DNA from: Mesostigma viride
Lineage: Eukaryota > Streptophyta > Mesostigmatophyceae > Mesostigmatales > Mesostigmataceae
Direction of reading: 5' to 3'
Assembly (NCBI GenBank): GCA_009746045.1
Contig: RPFO01000017.1
Location: 1,665,452-1,729,451, forward strand
Length of the DNA: 64,000 bases
Below, piece by piece: positions 37,204 to 49,577 of this stretch (position 1 is the stretch's first letter; each line of letters starts with the position of its first letter). Below the pieces are notes generated by a model. It had not been told where the DNA came from, ran no database searches, and saw only the letters and a list, made by a program, of their open reading frames with translations. The translations under genes were made by a program, and so were the position numbers.

Positions 37204-37735
37204 AGCCATGCGTGGAGCGCGAATCGTCCCGTGAGGAGAAGGAGGAGGCGGGGCCGGTGCACCCATGGGCAGGGCCGGAGAAGAAGGACGCGGAGCACCC
37301 AGTGTGGGAGAAGGAGAAGGCGGGGAAGCACTGAAGCTCCACCCCATGTCAGGCCTCTAGTATAGGTGCCAGTTAACTAAACCCATGCACGTGCAGGTTG
37401 TAGCTCAGAATGTATTTAAAATCATATGCCCCTTTTCAGGTATATGTGTAACAGTGACTCCCAACGGATATATGTTCCTAATTTATTAAATTCTTACTGA
37501 ATAATTGTTGTCTTTATGAACCCATGAAGAGCAAAGCCCGGTGGGGAGTACATGTAACGCATTACCACGAGAAGGGGTCCCCACACCGCATTTCTTCGCT
37601 CTCTGTTCCTATGCAGAACAAGAAGAGGTGGAAGACCAATGTCCCGGCTCACACGCCAGCCCATGTGGGTAAGCCCCCTCCCCCAAAGCGGAAGGGGCGC
37701 TTTGGGGAGAAGTGTAGTGAGGATTTTGTAGACTA
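37204..37735 (+). CDS. Two exon-like Lys/Glu-rich segments
   Basis: After acceptor TGCTGCAG, the segment PCVERESSREEKEEAGP... runs to a TGA near 37332. After acceptor CTATGCAG, the segment NKKRWKTNVPAHTPAHVGKP ... FGEKCSEDFVD runs to TAG at 37733-37735. The acceptors are good and the composition is nuclear-protein-like, with a PPPPKRKGR patch resembling a nuclear localisation signal. They may be 3' exons of the gene starting near 35310. No family is recognised. Confidence 0.3.
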
Positions 37736-38195
37736 GATAGCTTAGAGTTAGCTTATTTCGATGTTGCGGCTTGACCCACCTCTACCCATTCAGCAAGGAA
37801 TATGCATGTGCTGCATGATCTCCCAACGGAGGCATGTTATAATTTTATTTGATTCTTTAATGTAGTGTCTTGGGGCATGATGCAGATGAGATTTGTAACT
37901 TCCGTGTAATTATGTTTCTAAAGAGATTAGCATAGTACTCTAAACATGCCCATGCGCATGACACGCAAGTACTAACTTACTTACACCAGACCTGGCAATA
38001 AACAAGCATTGATGGGATGGACCCAGCGATACATAATGGGCGTGCATGCGTAAAAAATATACACTATGCATGGCCCAATGGGCATGCATTCAAATAATTA
38101 CAAATGAAGGCCGCCATGAGAGCACTGAAGCTAAACCAGACCGGGCCACAATTAACCCTCCAGCACCAAAGTTCCACTGCATCATGTAAGACAAG

Positions 38196-38536
38196 CCATC
38201 CATCCATCCATCCATCCATCCATCCATCCATCCATCCATCCATCCATCCATCCATCCATCCATCCATCCATCCATCCATCCATCCATCCATCCATCCATC
38301 CATCCATCCATCCATCCATCCATCCATCCATCCATCCATCCATCCATCCATCCATCCATCCATCCATCCATCCATCCATCCATCCATCCATCCATCCATC
38401 CATCCATCCATCCATCCATCCATCCATCCATCCATCCATCCATCCATCCATCCATCCATCCATCCATCCATCCATCCATCCATCCATCCATCCATCCATC
38501 CATCCATCCATCCATCCATCCATCCATCCATCCATC
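38196..38536. repeat. (CCAT)n microsatellite, about 85 copies
   Basis: A pure 4-bp repeat of 341 bp without a visible interruption, which implies recent expansion. The HPSI and MDGW open frames are artefacts. Confidence 0.98.
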
Positions 38537-40010
38537 GGGGTATAGTCCTAGTACAGCCATGCTACGTCCTGGCTATGATGAGATTACTTGCCCACGCTCC
38601 TAGTGTTATGCCATGCTCACATGAGTCTTATTGCACCCACAGATTGCCGGATCGTTAGCGTGTCCGTTTAGCTAGCGTTCCCGAATGCAGCTGTGGCATG
38701 CCTTAGGCATGAAGGAGAGTGGGGGTCTCTGCCCTTTCTCCTGTTGTGCACACACAGGCATTAAAAGCACTTCGGTGCTCCGTGACTCCCCAACGGGAGC
38801 ACGTGTTTAAATAATTAATTAATGAATGAATCGGGGTTAACTAATGCTCCTTGACTCCCTAATGGGGGCATGAGTTTAATAAATGAATTAAGTAGTTAGT
38901 TAATAAATCAGGTTGATTCAGATGAGGTCCCTGCTGGTTCCTTGTGGACTGGCCAGCCAGGGAGATATCTTCTTACATGGTCAGGCCCTTGCCGACCATG
39001 TAACAACCTGTTAGGCGACGCAGTGGCCAACATTGGACATACCGCCATATGTTTGTCTCCGCGATATGATTTTAGCTGACATGCAGAGCACAGACACTGT
39101 TGGCGTCATCCGCTCAACCCCTCTTATTCATACATGGGACCTCGGATATGTAGGATTAGTAGCGTTGCCCAGGCGGACATTGTCAAAGACTACGACCCCC
39201 CAGTTGTGGGTCCTAGGAAATTTAACAAGCATGATTGTCTCCTTGTTGATAGGCATTAATTCATCCTTGATGATAGGCATTGCTTGCGTGCAAGATTAGC
39301 TCGAGGCCCATATTTTAGACTACTAGCTGAGCTGTGGACATACATGTAGTTATTGACGTCTTGACGGATATTGACGTCTTGGGGGACTTCCACTATATCT
39401 TCTTTGGGGAATTCAGAGATCCCGGTCCCCCAACATGGACATGAGACTAATTAAAATCAATTAATCAATGTCATGAATAGAGCGCGTTCATGACGTTCAG
39501 TCATGAACAGAGCCCTAACCTTAAACACATAAGAAAACAATTATGGCGGGCCATGTGACCAATGTAAGAAGCTTAGCCCCCAAACATATTGTTGTCTCAC
39601 GTAATGAATCACTTGCTGATCAACAAATCGATGGTTATCTCATAGGCACAATGTACCTCTGACCATCATTGCTGGCCCATGCATGCATGCACCAATGGCA
39701 GCCTACATGACACATACATCGCTTATTTGCCATGTAAAAAATGCGACAAAGTGTCCATATAGGTACTCATAGATTAGCACAAATTCCTTAGCACGATGTG
39801 GACAACTTTACTTAACGGTGAAAGCCTGTCTCGCCCTTATTGCCTTGAGGGTTCCCGGCGATAGGTCCTGTCTGTTGGTCGACATTTTTCTTTTGCAGCT
39901 GGCCATCGTCGGTAGGTATGAATGATCTCGATGCTAGCAATTACGATGATGATACCCGAGGTAGTCTATACCTAGGATCGAGAGCTTCTTCTTGTATGGC
40001 AATGCCGGCA
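38537..40010. other. Noncoding interior of the 10-kb element
   Basis: No motif-bearing ORF. Contains the CTCCGTGACTCCCCAACGGGAGCACG hairpin near 38775 (also near 19790) with a diverged second copy near 38850, and paired TTGACGTCTTG motifs at 39353-39382. Confidence 0.5.
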
Positions 40011-40011
40011 G

Positions 40012-40735
40012 TTAACTATTACTCCGAATAAAGAGTTAAGAGGTTGGCCCTCGGCAGTCGGCATGGCGATCACGGAGCGATGACGGGGCGATGACGGGGC
40101 GATGACGGGGCGTTGACGCGCGTGATGAATAGGATCTGTTTGACAGGCGGCGGCTATTGGTAATATAGATTGTTGATTAAGAGAAGAGTTTAGATGTTGG
40201 CCCGTGGGCGATGACGGTGACGGCGTCACCGTCATCGCCCTCGACGGGCGTCATGAATACGACCTTTTTGGTATGCGGCGGCTATTGGTAATATAGGTCG
40301 TTGACTACTACTCCGAATACAAATGTAACGAGTTAAGAGGTTGGCCCTCGGCTGGCTCGGCATGGCGATCACGGGGCGATGACGGGGCGATGACGGGGCG
40401 TTGACGCGCGTGATGAATAGGATCTGTTTGATAGGCGGCGGCTATTGGTAAATGGTAATATAGATTGTTGATTAAGAGAAGAGTTTAGATGTTGGCCCGT
40501 CGAGGGCGATGACGGTGACGACCGTCACCGTCATCGCCCTCGACGGGCGTGATGATAAGCCCATGTTTGATATGCGGCAGCTATTGGTAGTATAGGTCGT
40601 TGACTATCACTCCGAATAAAGAGTTAACAGGTTAAGGCCCTCGGCCGGGCGATGACGGGGCGATGACGGGGCGTTGACGCTCGTGATGAATAGGACCTGT
40701 TTGATAGGCGGCGGCTATTGCTAATATATAGGTCG
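40012..40735. repeat. Roughly 290-bp tandem repeat with inverted-repeat cores
   Basis: About 2.4 copies start at ACTCCGAATA (near 40021, 40310 and 40608). Each holds short GATGACGGGGC tandems. An inverted repeat around GAGGGCGATGACGGTGACG is perfect with 23-bp arms at 40499-40546. Confidence 0.85.
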
Positions 40736-40739
40736 GATA

Positions 40740-41090
40740 TTTGTGTACCACCCCCCTCCTTCCCGCGGCAGGTACGCAGCGACCCGCTGTTGTCCTGGCT
40801 GCAATTGTGTATCACTTGTACGGTATTTGTGTATCACTTGTACGGTATTTGTGTATCACTTGTCCTCCTTCCCACGGCAGGTACGCAGCGACCCGCTGTT
40901 GTCCTGCCTGCAATTGTGTATCACTTGTACGGTATTTGTGTATCACTTGTAGCGTATTTGTGTATCACTTGTCCTCCTTCCCACGGCAGGTACGCAGCGA
41001 CCCGCTGTTATACTGGCGGTATTTGTGTATCACTTGTAGCGTATTTGTGTATCACTTGTACGGTATTTGTGTACCACCACCCTCCATGGC
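40740..41090. repeat. Two-level tandem repeat (21 bp and about 109 bp)
   Basis: The 21-bp unit GTATTTGTGTATCACTTGTAC is embedded in a longer unit with GGTACGCAGCGACCCGCTGTT, near 40770, 40879 and 40988. Open frames rich in YLCITC are artefacts. Confidence 0.88.
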
Positions 41091-42081
41091 CCATGCAGCC
41101 CGGCCCGGCATCGTGCCGTCGCCGACCCGACAACGTTTTCTCGAACAACACGAATTTGAATTTTAGGGACTGGAGCGGCTGGCACGCTAGCGGCACGACC
41201 AACGGAACAAGAGAACCGAGAAACTGTGGCCGCCAGGAGGATAAAGGTTTCAAGGCGCATGCGTTTGAGGCTAGCCAGAACCGAATGCGAGGTTTTACTT
41301 TATCAAACCGATGTATATCAATGTGGCCAGAATTCTTTTCCAGTTGCGGGGTCGTGTGTCGCCAATTTGTTGTTGGGCCGGGCACTTTAATCGTGATTGC
41401 AAGAAGTCAGTTCACGACGCCGTTAGCGTGGCATTTATGTACAGCAATTCATCGTTCGGCTTCTTTATCCTATCGGCAACTCCTCACGACGTGTGAGCGT
41501 GAGTCGGTTGTCGTGTGAATGGACACTTTCTGGGAAAGTAAGTCACTAGAGGGCCAATTTCACCGATCGCAAAACATTTACCCAGTTTGGGCAGATAGAC
41601 CTGGCTAAATACGAGGGCGAGCGGAAGTAATTGTTGATGCATAGCCATCTGCTTCCTGCGCTTTGTAATTGTAATGAGTTGTTCGCAAATTGGCGTCTCT
41701 ACCGGTTACTCCTCTGTGCACAGCTGGCGACCAAGAAGACTTCATTGGCAGCCGGACTGCGGATGCGCGTCGTTGGAATATTAGCAACGTTAACATGTTT
41801 GCTGCGTTTTTTGTGAAGCTTGTCTAGCCGACTGCATTTGGGAGACTTGGCAAGGTTGCCTCCAATCGTTGAAGTCACAACCTGGGTGTCAATTCACGTT
41901 TACTAGCCACGGTCATAGTAACATTCTAATGGCATTTGTCCCAGTTTCAACATTGGTTTTCACTCTGATCTGATGGAGTGAAGGGCCTAGCTCCGTGGTT
42001 TTGTGTCATTGTAGCAGTTTAGTCGCCTGCTAACGTAGTGAATCTTCCATCCCACCTCTCCCACCCCCACCCGCACTTCTC

Positions 42082-42084
<3 letters not shown>

Positions 42085-42167
<83 letters not shown>
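42085..42167. repeat. (CT)n microsatellite, about 41 copies
   Basis: A pure dinucleotide run of about 83 bp. Confidence 0.97.
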
Positions 42168-42170
<3 letters not shown>

Positions 42171-42889
42171 CCACCACCCGCTCTCTTGTCCCTCCCCACC
42201 CCTCCTCTCTCTTTCCCTTTTCCTTGGCTGTTGAGAAGGACTGGGGTGAAAACTCCAGACCGTTGGTGGCTGCCTTCAAGCAGGAAGTTTCAAGGATCAA
42301 CAAGTTTTTGTGAGCTGTCTGATATGGTCACTGCTGCGACAAAGGTGAGTTATCTTGTTTTTCATGCAATTTTTTTGCTGTAGCTAGGTAAGCCGGCCAT
42401 TTTGTACTCCCCTTTCTTTTGCTCTCACGATTTATTCTTGTTGTGGTTTATATGGTCCCGTTAAGTGGCATGCATTATCATTATCCACATTAGTGTGAGA
42501 AACCATCCGCAGTGTTGTAGCTTGCATCTATAACAACAGTTTTTGCTGCCGCCGCCACTGCTATTACCAACATTAAGTCATTCTTGCTTTCTAAGCACTC
42601 TTTTTCCTCTTAGGCTGTTGGTTGGGATACCAGCCACCCTTGCACGCATAAATTCAAGCACCGGGTGCATGTGAAAACACAACCAAGGCAAGAATGTCCC
42701 CCTCTCGCAATATCCCACCCACGCAACGCACCCAATGCAGCAAGAATGGGACCACCTTGTTGCCATGAGCTCTAGCACCGTTGCCACCCCTAGCTTTCTA
42801 CTGTTCCCGTCCATCCTTATTTACACTGGCTGCTTTGCTTGCATTTCTGGCTCAGTGCCAGTTTGCACTTGCTAGCTTGCTAAGACAAT

Positions 42890-43300
42890 AATGCAGCTTG
42901 CAAACGGCAAGGGCAAGCACCCGGGTAAGAGCAAAGGCAACCGCACGAGCAAAGGAAAGGGAAACTGGAAGAGCAAGCACAAGGCCAAGGAAAGGACAAA
43001 GGCACTTGTGCTTGCCAAAAGGGCAGGCTCAAGGGAAATGACAAGGGCAAGGGCAGGGGCAGGCACAAGGGAAGCGGATAAGGGCAAGGGCAGGCGCAAG
43101 GGAAAGAGATTAGGACAAGTCAAGCACGAGGGAACGGACAAGGGCAAGGGCAGGCACAAGGGAAAAGATGAAGACAAGGGCAGGCACTAGGGAAAGGATG
43201 AGGGCAACGGCAAACACTGGGGATCAAAGGATAGGGGCAAGGGCAGATGCTAGGGTAACAGTTAGGGCAAAGGCAGGCACAAGAGAAGAATAAGGGGCCG
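42890..43300. repeat. AAGGGCAAGGGCAGGCAC-type degenerate tandem
   Basis: The short purine-rich repeat yields GKGKGRHKGK-type open frames. I do not credit it as a gene because no splice-site, motif or codon-position support is visible. Confidence 0.7.
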
Positions 43301-43519
43301 TGAAGTATAAGTGGAAATGCGGGTGGCGACATGGGGTTCGATCGGGCCTGCTGATGCAAATGCAGATTTCAACTGCAGTGACAAACACAAGCGTAGTCAT
43401 AGGCAACGACAAATTCCTTGCATGCGTGCCTTGCTCTTCACCGGCTGGCTCGTTTGCTAGTTGTCTAACAGTTTCTACCGATAAACATCACTTGCCATTG
43501 TTAGGTCTGCCTTGCTGCC

Positions 43520-43780
43520 GTGCTAGTGGGTAGCTGGGTGATCGTGCTTGTTCCTTGTCAAGGGAGGGATGCATGTGGAGTAGGTGGGTGGGTGTGCTTG
43601 TTCCTTGCCAAGGAAGGGATGCACAAAGGTTAGATAGGTGCACGTGCTTGTTTCTTGTCAAGGGAGGGACGCACAAAGGGTAGGTGGGGGCACATGGTTG
43701 TGCCTCGTCAAGGGCGGGATGCACGAAGGGTAGGTGGGGGCATGTGGTTGGTCCTTGTCTTTTCACCGCCCAAGCGATGG
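43520..43780. repeat. Minisatellite with CTTGTTCCTTGTCAAGGGAGGGATGC units
   Basis: About five units of roughly 43 bp. The reverse complement is the unit of the large array at 62560-63860, so the same family occurs on both sides of the nested insertions in opposite orientation. Confidence 0.85.
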
Positions 43781-43910
43781 CGATGTAGCATGCATTATAC
43801 ATTTATTCGTGCATTAAAAATCACTTTCCTTACAAGCGGCCTTAGCCGACTCCATCTGCCGTTGCCATTTCTCCGTATTGCATTGTCCGGACACGGTTTT
43901 TGTGTCGCAG

Positions 43911-44148
43911 GTCTTCCCCCGTAAAGGCACAAGCTGCCTGCGCGCGGAATTATGTGCAGACACCTCGGTTTCCAACACGACGGCTTCCCGCACATATCGA
44001 GCTCTGGATGTACAACATCTTCCCCCGGCGCACTTGCTCCCGGATGGAGCTTCTGTGCGGTGCCGACATCCCCGGAGCTGTCCTGCGCACCGCATGGAAA
44101 CAGTATTTCAAGCCACGAAGAGAAGCCACGAATTTGATATTGACTTGA
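43911..44148 (+). CDS. Exon-like terminal segment, unrecognised, in the 10-kb element
   Basis: After acceptor TTTTTGTGTCGCAG the frame runs SSPVKAQAACARNYVQ ... PTRRLPAHIELWMYNIFPRR ... LCGADIPGAVLRTAWKQYFK to TGA at 44146-44148. Mixed hydrophobic and charged composition and the good acceptor favour real coding. It could be the last exon of a transposase or captured gene on the plus strand. No family recognised; its link to the exons near 35-37 kb is inference. Confidence 0.35.
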
Positions 44149-44489
44149 TATTGTCGTCAGAAGACTTGATATGCTATTTTCTGTGAAGGCGTTGGATTTT
44201 TGTGCATGACATGTAATCCTGCATTTAATAATGAAATTTTTTATGAAATAGGAACTCGTCTTGCATGAGCCTTGCTGCAAATGCCATTCATTTTTTTTCC
44301 CCCGGGTAAATGGGTGTTAGAGGTTAGGTTGACCGAAATGATAAGTGAAATCAAAGTGAAATTCTGATAAGTGACATGCGTACTGCAATTCAGAACGACA
44401 TAGCGACATGATTGTAGTACCGGTAGTGTACGCGAGAAGCATACGACGTCGTAACCTACGGGACCGAGTACCGGGATCGTAAATTACCA

Positions 44490-44801
44490 ACTCGTAGATT
44501 ACTACGTCGCAAATTACTACCTCGTACCTTACTACCTCGTAAATTACTACCTCGTACATTACTACCTCGTACCTTACTACCTCGTACATTACTACCTCGT
44601 AAATTACTACCTCGTAAATTACTACCTCGTAAATTACTACCTCGTAGTTTACGACGTCGGATCTTACCTCGGATCTAATTCGTAACTTACGAGAAAGATC
44701 CGACCTCGTATGTAAACCGTAAGAGTAAAAGCGGAGTAAATTACCACCTCGTAATTTACGCCTCGGATGCTTTTTACCACCCTCGGACGAAAAGTATAGT
44801 G
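44490..44801. repeat. Subterminal repeats and right TIR of the 10-kb element
   Basis: About eight tandem CTCGTAAATTACTAC / CTCGTACATTACTAC / CTCGTACCTTACTAC units of about 20 bp are followed by the 56-bp TIR ending TATAGTG. Confidence 0.85.
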
Positions 44802-44999
44802 CAACAACAGTAGGGTTGTCTGGGTTGTCTACATGGAGGAACACATCCTCCCATACGCCATCAAGATACATGCCGAGGAAAGCCCAGTAGTATCGTAGCT
44901 ATGAAAGGACCAGGTCTGTCCACGGGCCCAGTCAAGGAACCCACACTGAAACTATCGCAAGAAGGGCTCTGCCGACAGCAGAAGGAGGGCGCGCAGGAG

Positions 45000-45500
45000 G
45001 AACTGATAGAAGACCAGCTCACCACGAGCAACGAAGGTGAAAAACAAGTCCAGGAAACGCTCCACGTTGTCGGGCCACAGACGCACGTGCCGGATCTCAC
45101 GACTCTCGCTAACACGCGTAACCGAAGCTGAGGACTTCCCAACAGGAGCAACGCGCGGTTGGTGGATGACGGCGGAGGCGGGCGCGACGGAAGAAGCGGT
45201 GGCGGCAGGAGCGGCGACAGGGGAAGACGTCCTGGCCGGTCGGGCAGCTAGAGGTCCAATCACCCATGGCCGAATCATACGTATCCTCGGTAGTGTCAAA
45301 CACCCACTTGCCCGTCGACGCCTTGCCCAAATCTGGATGACGCTGAGGCTCGGCCGGCTGAACAGGCGCGACGGAGGGAGCCACAGACGGAGCGACAGCG
45401 GCTGGCTGATCAGGCGTCGTCTGACATGATGGCTGCGGAGGGCGGGGGACAACCAACCGACCCACAGCCCGAGGAAATAACATAAGGCAAGGAAGAAAAA
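45000..45500 (-). pseudogene. Gypsy pol C-terminal region (decayed)
   Basis: The Ala/Pro-rich frame with KWVFDT, EDTYDSAMGDW and repeated VAPSV lies after integrase. A following frame (down to about 44950) contains VERFLDLFFTFVARGELVFYQ. It occupies the place of the integrase tail, but no chromodomain is certain. Frames are broken. Confidence 0.5.
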
Positions 45501-45583
45501 CAACTAGAGGTTGTGCAGGTTTTCACTCAACCAAACATAGGTAATCTTCCCAGTCACTACCAGACGGGTCCATTTACATAATG

Positions 45584-46226
45584 TCATAGGGCTTCTTCTA
45601 CCACTCTATTTAATCGCTCTACTAGGTGTGAGGAGGAGGAATTGTACGCAGTGCCAAACGTCACTTTAGTACCAATAGCAGCAAAGAACTCTGTCCAAAA
45701 GTCCGAGGTAAACAGCTTGTTCTTATCAGAAATAAAATGCCTGCTCAACCCATGGTAACGATAAACGTTTTTAAGGTACGGTTGAGCACAGTCACGAGCA
45801 GTAGTAAGCTCCAAGGGACAAGGGACAAGGTGACAACGTCTCGTACGGCGGTCTACAAACCCGAGGATCTGCGCATTGCCTTTGGTATAAAGGGGTCCAC
45901 AAAATCCATCATAATGGATTCCCAAAGCATTATAATAGGATCAGGGAGGGTACGAGGCTCGATCTGCTATCTGACCCACATTACTAGGTTTCATCTCCTG
46001 GCATGATTGGCATGTCCTACCAACATATTCATCCACATCAAGTGCTGAGGAGGGAGGGCCAGAAGTATGACGGGTTACCAAATCCCGCACACGCTTCCCG
46101 CCCTAGCTGGTGAGCAGCTAAATCATGTAACTCAAACAACAAGGACGAGCGGCAAATAAGGGGAAAACACAAACGCCATTGCAGAGGATGATCATCCTTT
46201 AACATCACATACAAGAAGCCACCCAC
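45584..46226 (-). pseudogene. Gypsy integrase (decayed)
   Basis: The N-terminal piece (46038-46226) has LLFELHDLAAHQLG, and beyond it a shifted frame follows. The core (45584-45925) has the first catalytic Asp in GIHYDGFCGPL, the second in HFISDKNKLFTSDFWTEFF and Glu in SHLVERLNRVVEEAL. These are the D, D and E positions of gypsy integrase. Stops lie between the pieces, so no complete protein is made. Confidence 0.8.
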
Positions 46227-46363
46227 AAACTTGCACGGGTACTTCCCAAATTTCCGAGGGTGTGAGGATACTGCGACTAAAGCTTCCAGCTCAAAGCCGT
46301 AAACACTGATACGACGCTCTAAATCTGACGTAGGATTGGCTACCTAGGTATCTACATAAGGTT

Positions 46364-47045
46364 TTAACAAGACACCCACAACTTTACCAAAAAGAGGGGT
46401 GGACTAGAAGGAACAACATTACCATACGACTTCCCAGCCCTAGTGGACACATGACGGTCGAGGGGAAAAGAAATAATTTTATTAGTATCCTCCCCCCCCA
46501 CCGAGATGACAGGTGTGCCCTCACACCGAAGAGAAAGGCCCACATGAGAGAGGAGATCAGGAAAACGAACACAGGTATGGAAAACGTAGTCCTGTATACT
46601 GCCCGTCATGATCTGGAAGTCACCATAGGGGAAAACACCAAGAAGAGGAGTAGGAACGAGGGTGGTAGTGAGGACATCTAGATCCTCGAAAAAGGAATAG
46701 TCAGGACGTCGGGATAAAGCGTCAGGGACAATATTATCTACACCCTTGACGTATTGCAATTTAAAAGGGGGCAAATTGCGCACGGAATTCCATCCACCGC
46801 GCTTGCCGAGGAGTGAGGTTAGGTTGTGACAGGAGGTGAATCAGAGGACGATGGTCGGTTTGAATAACCAACCGGGAAGGGTCAACATCACAAGGCTCAC
46901 TGATACAGACATCAAACAGGGCACCTTTAAGGAAATGTTGCCATGCATGACAGCAGTATACAACAGCCAATAACTCTTGTTGGTGAAGAGGGTAGTTGCG
47001 ATCAGCAGGTAACATAGTCCTAGAGATGTATTCGATGTGTTGCAA
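46364..47045 (-). pseudogene. Gypsy RNase H region (decayed)
   Basis: The frames contain IEYISRTMLPADRNYPLHQQ followed by ELLAVVYCCHAWQHFLKG, TDHRPLIHLLSQPNLTPRQA and KGVDNIVPDALSRRPDY. This is the conserved RNase H and tether signature of Ty3/gypsy. A frame change occurs near 46770. Confidence 0.85.
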
Positions 47046-47412
47046 ACCATGACCTTGGTCTTGGAGGAGAACACCCCCAAGGGCTACCTTACTAGTCAGT
47101 AGCTAATACAAACAGTTTCGAGGTATCTGGCAAGACGAGGATCGCAGGCCGGAGTCTGCTGACAACAAAAACTTCAACCACGCAGAAAGGAAAGGACATT
47201 TTAGCTCACTCCTTCCTAGTCACCGTGATTGATAAGGAACCGAATTCCACAGTAAGAGGGGTCTGAATAGAGGAGGAAGAAAACCCCGTTCGCGGGTTGG
47301 AGAAGGTAAAGGAGTAAGAAATCTGTCAGGGATATGAAATGGAGAAGGAACAGCTTCTGTACGAATTGCAGGAGGACCCGCAGGACGAGGATGTATTCCT
47401 ATGTCGGTTTGA

Positions 47413-47760
47413 CTATACCAAAGACATGCACTGCTGATGAATGCCTCTTTGATACCAAAGACAGAACTGCTGTGCTTCTTCAAAGAGGTGAAACTTCTTA
47501 TACCTAATCACGTAAACGGAGGGGTTATTAATCACAGTATGTGCATCAGCCCAAGAAAGGAAAATACTATACCATGAGGAAGTGATGTCTGCGTAGTATT
47601 TTGCACGGCGATTATCATAATCAACTTTACAATAGTCTGTAACTAGGCTAAATTTGCCATTGGGCAGAGGGACTAGCAAAACACTGGTAGAATATGGGGA
47701 ATTACTAGGATCCCTTAAATCTGCTTCTAATAACGACACAAGTATTTGTTATAACTCTTA
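47413..47760 (-). pseudogene. Gypsy reverse transcriptase fragment (decayed)
   Basis: The segment NSPYSTSVLLVPLPNGKFSL followed by VTDYCKVDYDNRRAKYY corresponds to RT motifs 1-2 (SPYASPVV...DYRALN). The catalytic YLDD region expected at about 47050-47400 is not readable in one frame. Confidence 0.7.
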
Positions 47761-48189
47761 TAATTCGGAGGGGCCCATACGAATGATACGATACATCGGA
47801 GAAAACCACCCGAGGAGGAGGGTATGAGGGAGTCTTTTCTTCCAAGACCCGACAGGAATCTATAATAGACATGTAACGGAATTTATTGGTAAGACACGGA
47901 GGAACATACGCAATAAAACATATATTGTCATTGTTGGTCATTAATGACCAGCCATAGGTCATACTGGAGGATCACCGGGTAACTCAATAGGGGTTACATC
48001 TACTAAGGATAAATTCTCTACCTTACATTGTCGTTCCGGCAACTATGCTATCAGGGAACCAGGTAACAGGTAGCCTCCGGCCCGAGGCTTATTATTCTGA
48101 TTTGGCACGCCGCAAAGGTGAAAACCATTTGCGTTCATCTTACTATAACCATGGTGTCATGTTCTCGTCAGAAGGCAACAAATGTGAAA

Positions 48190-48290
48190 ACGCTAGTTGC
48201 CCAAATCTGAGATTCCGCGGAACACTGAAAGTAAGAAAGCCTAGAAGCTACCAGCAAGGAATCGAACCTAGGACCATAGTGTTATAATTA
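48190..48290 (-). other. tRNA T-arm-like sequence in the gypsy interior
   Basis: The minus strand has CCTAGGTTCGATTCCTTG, a B-box match with a partial stem, and no visible acceptor or anticodon arms. Confidence 0.3.
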
Positions 48291-48366
48291 ATAGTGATTT
48301 TATGGCCTTGATGCCAATCTAAGCCCTACAAAATATCAACAATCGTTATAGGGCCTATGGTCGCCA

Positions 48367-48705
48367 CTAATTTAATCTGGCGACCCTGAAGAATGAGGAG
48401 TGGTAAGGATACAGTCCCCTGAGAGTGACTAGTGCGACCATCAGCATATATAGTGCACAGTCACATGAGAGGCATGAGGGATAGCTCTTATGTAATCCTA
48501 GTCTCCTAACAAGGGCCTCGCTCACAAAGGAGCTGGCAGCCCCACTATCTACGAGGACAGAAACATTGAGGATATCATGAGGATGCAGAAAAGGGTCTAC
48601 CACGGTAGTAGGAAGGGTAAGGCCACCATTTAGAAACATCAAAGGACGAACACGCAGGGGTGCAGAGGATGCAGCATCCACAGTAGTGACAAAACAGGTA
48701 AACAA
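48367..48705 (-). pseudogene. Gypsy aspartic protease region
   Basis: ILNVSVLVDSGAASSFVSEA carries the retropepsin DSGA active site and is followed by LVRRLGL. The segment lies between Gag and RT as in Ty3/gypsy. The flanking frame is broken downstream. Confidence 0.8.
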
Positions 48706-48926
48706 AAATTTTCTGAGCTTGGGGTACTAGCTGAGGACCTTACCAGGCTACCCCCTGCTGACAGGTCTACTGTTTTCCCTCCCCCCCCACATCATCCAAG
48801 GGAACGAACCCTGGAGGAAACCCCGGTGAGAAAGCCATTGTTGGAGAATCACGAGGGTATTGAGAGGGGACGGCATCCTGATCAGAATGGGGATTCACTA
48901 AGGAGCCTGTCTGTACAGCATTTAAC

Positions 48927-49577
48927 CTAGAGGAGCAGAAGAGGAACGACCAGAGGGTGGGCGAAGGGGAGAGGCCCACTGAGAAGTACGCGGAGGGCGG
49001 GCATTGGGATGAGGGGGGGGGGGGCCAAAAGGAAACTTGGGGCACTCCCCCCTAAGATGGCCCACCTCCTGATGTAGTGATAACACGTGACGTGAGACAC
49101 ATCCAATGCAGATATATCTGTAACACAAATATCTAATTCTTCTACATATGCCTCTTCTTCTTCAGGAGTGAGGATATGGACCCTAGTACACCCAGGAGCA
49201 TGAGCATACATAAAATCAGCAACACGGAGGAGATGGGTAGGAACAGCAGCCAGAGGAAGGTCACGAAAACTATACGCAAAAAACTGTTTCTTAACTTCAC
49301 GCAGGAGGTTTTTATTAAGACCTTGCAAGAAGCGAGCACGGACTTCCGCACCCGAGAGGTCTCGAATGCGTACCATCTGGGCATCAAATTCGCGTTGATA
49401 TTCCCTATAAGTTTTATTGCCTTGCTCAAGGGATCCAAAGCTAAGGCATTCTTGCCAATCACCGTCTGGAGGCACTACATGATTTTCCAATCTCCTAAAC
49501 AATTCTGCTACTGAGTTAGGGTATGCATGTGACGCGAGGGACTCACAGTGAACAAGGGTGGCAAGGGCAGGAGCCAC
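48927..49577 (-). pseudogene. Gypsy Gag, capsid and zinc knuckle (decayed)
   Basis: The core reads FRRLENHVVPPDGDWQECLS, GNKTYREYQREFDAQMVRIR, LRARFLQGL-type GAEVRARFLQGLNKNLLREV and a C-terminal Cys/His region. The zinc-knuckle remnant EVGHLRGECPKFPF is in a neighbouring frame (48922-49128). A 12-G run near 49012-49023 marks one frame shift. Confidence 0.75.

Larger units (their letters stand above)
34803..44801. mobile_element. 10-kb TIR DNA transposon with CACTA ends, nested in the gypsy element
   Basis: A 56-bp terminal inverted repeat (34803-34858 and 44746-44801) starts CACTATACTTTTCGTCCGAG, with three or four mismatches between copies. Subterminal arrays of TACGAGGT/CTCGTAAATTACTAC motifs lie inside each end, strongest at 44490-44660, as is typical of the CACTA (En/Spm) superfamily. 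The 3-bp TSD is not clean: GCA precedes the left end, and GCA at the right overlaps the final G of the TIR; CA is the strict match. No transposase domain is recognised. Exon-like pieces on the plus strand are listed separately. The interior is mostly microsatellites, minisatellites and AT-rich sequence. Confidence 0.8.

Noticed and set aside
38064-38658. MDGW and HPSI repeat ORFs
   Set aside because: (CCAT)n microsatellite read in several frames.
42891-43190. Lys/Gly-rich 99-codon ORF
   Set aside because: Derived from degenerate AAGGGCAAGGGC repeats without splice or motif support.
44317-44871. 184-codon minus-strand ORF with VIYEVV repeats
   Set aside because: Crosses the TIR boundary at 44801 and reads through the subterminal repeats.
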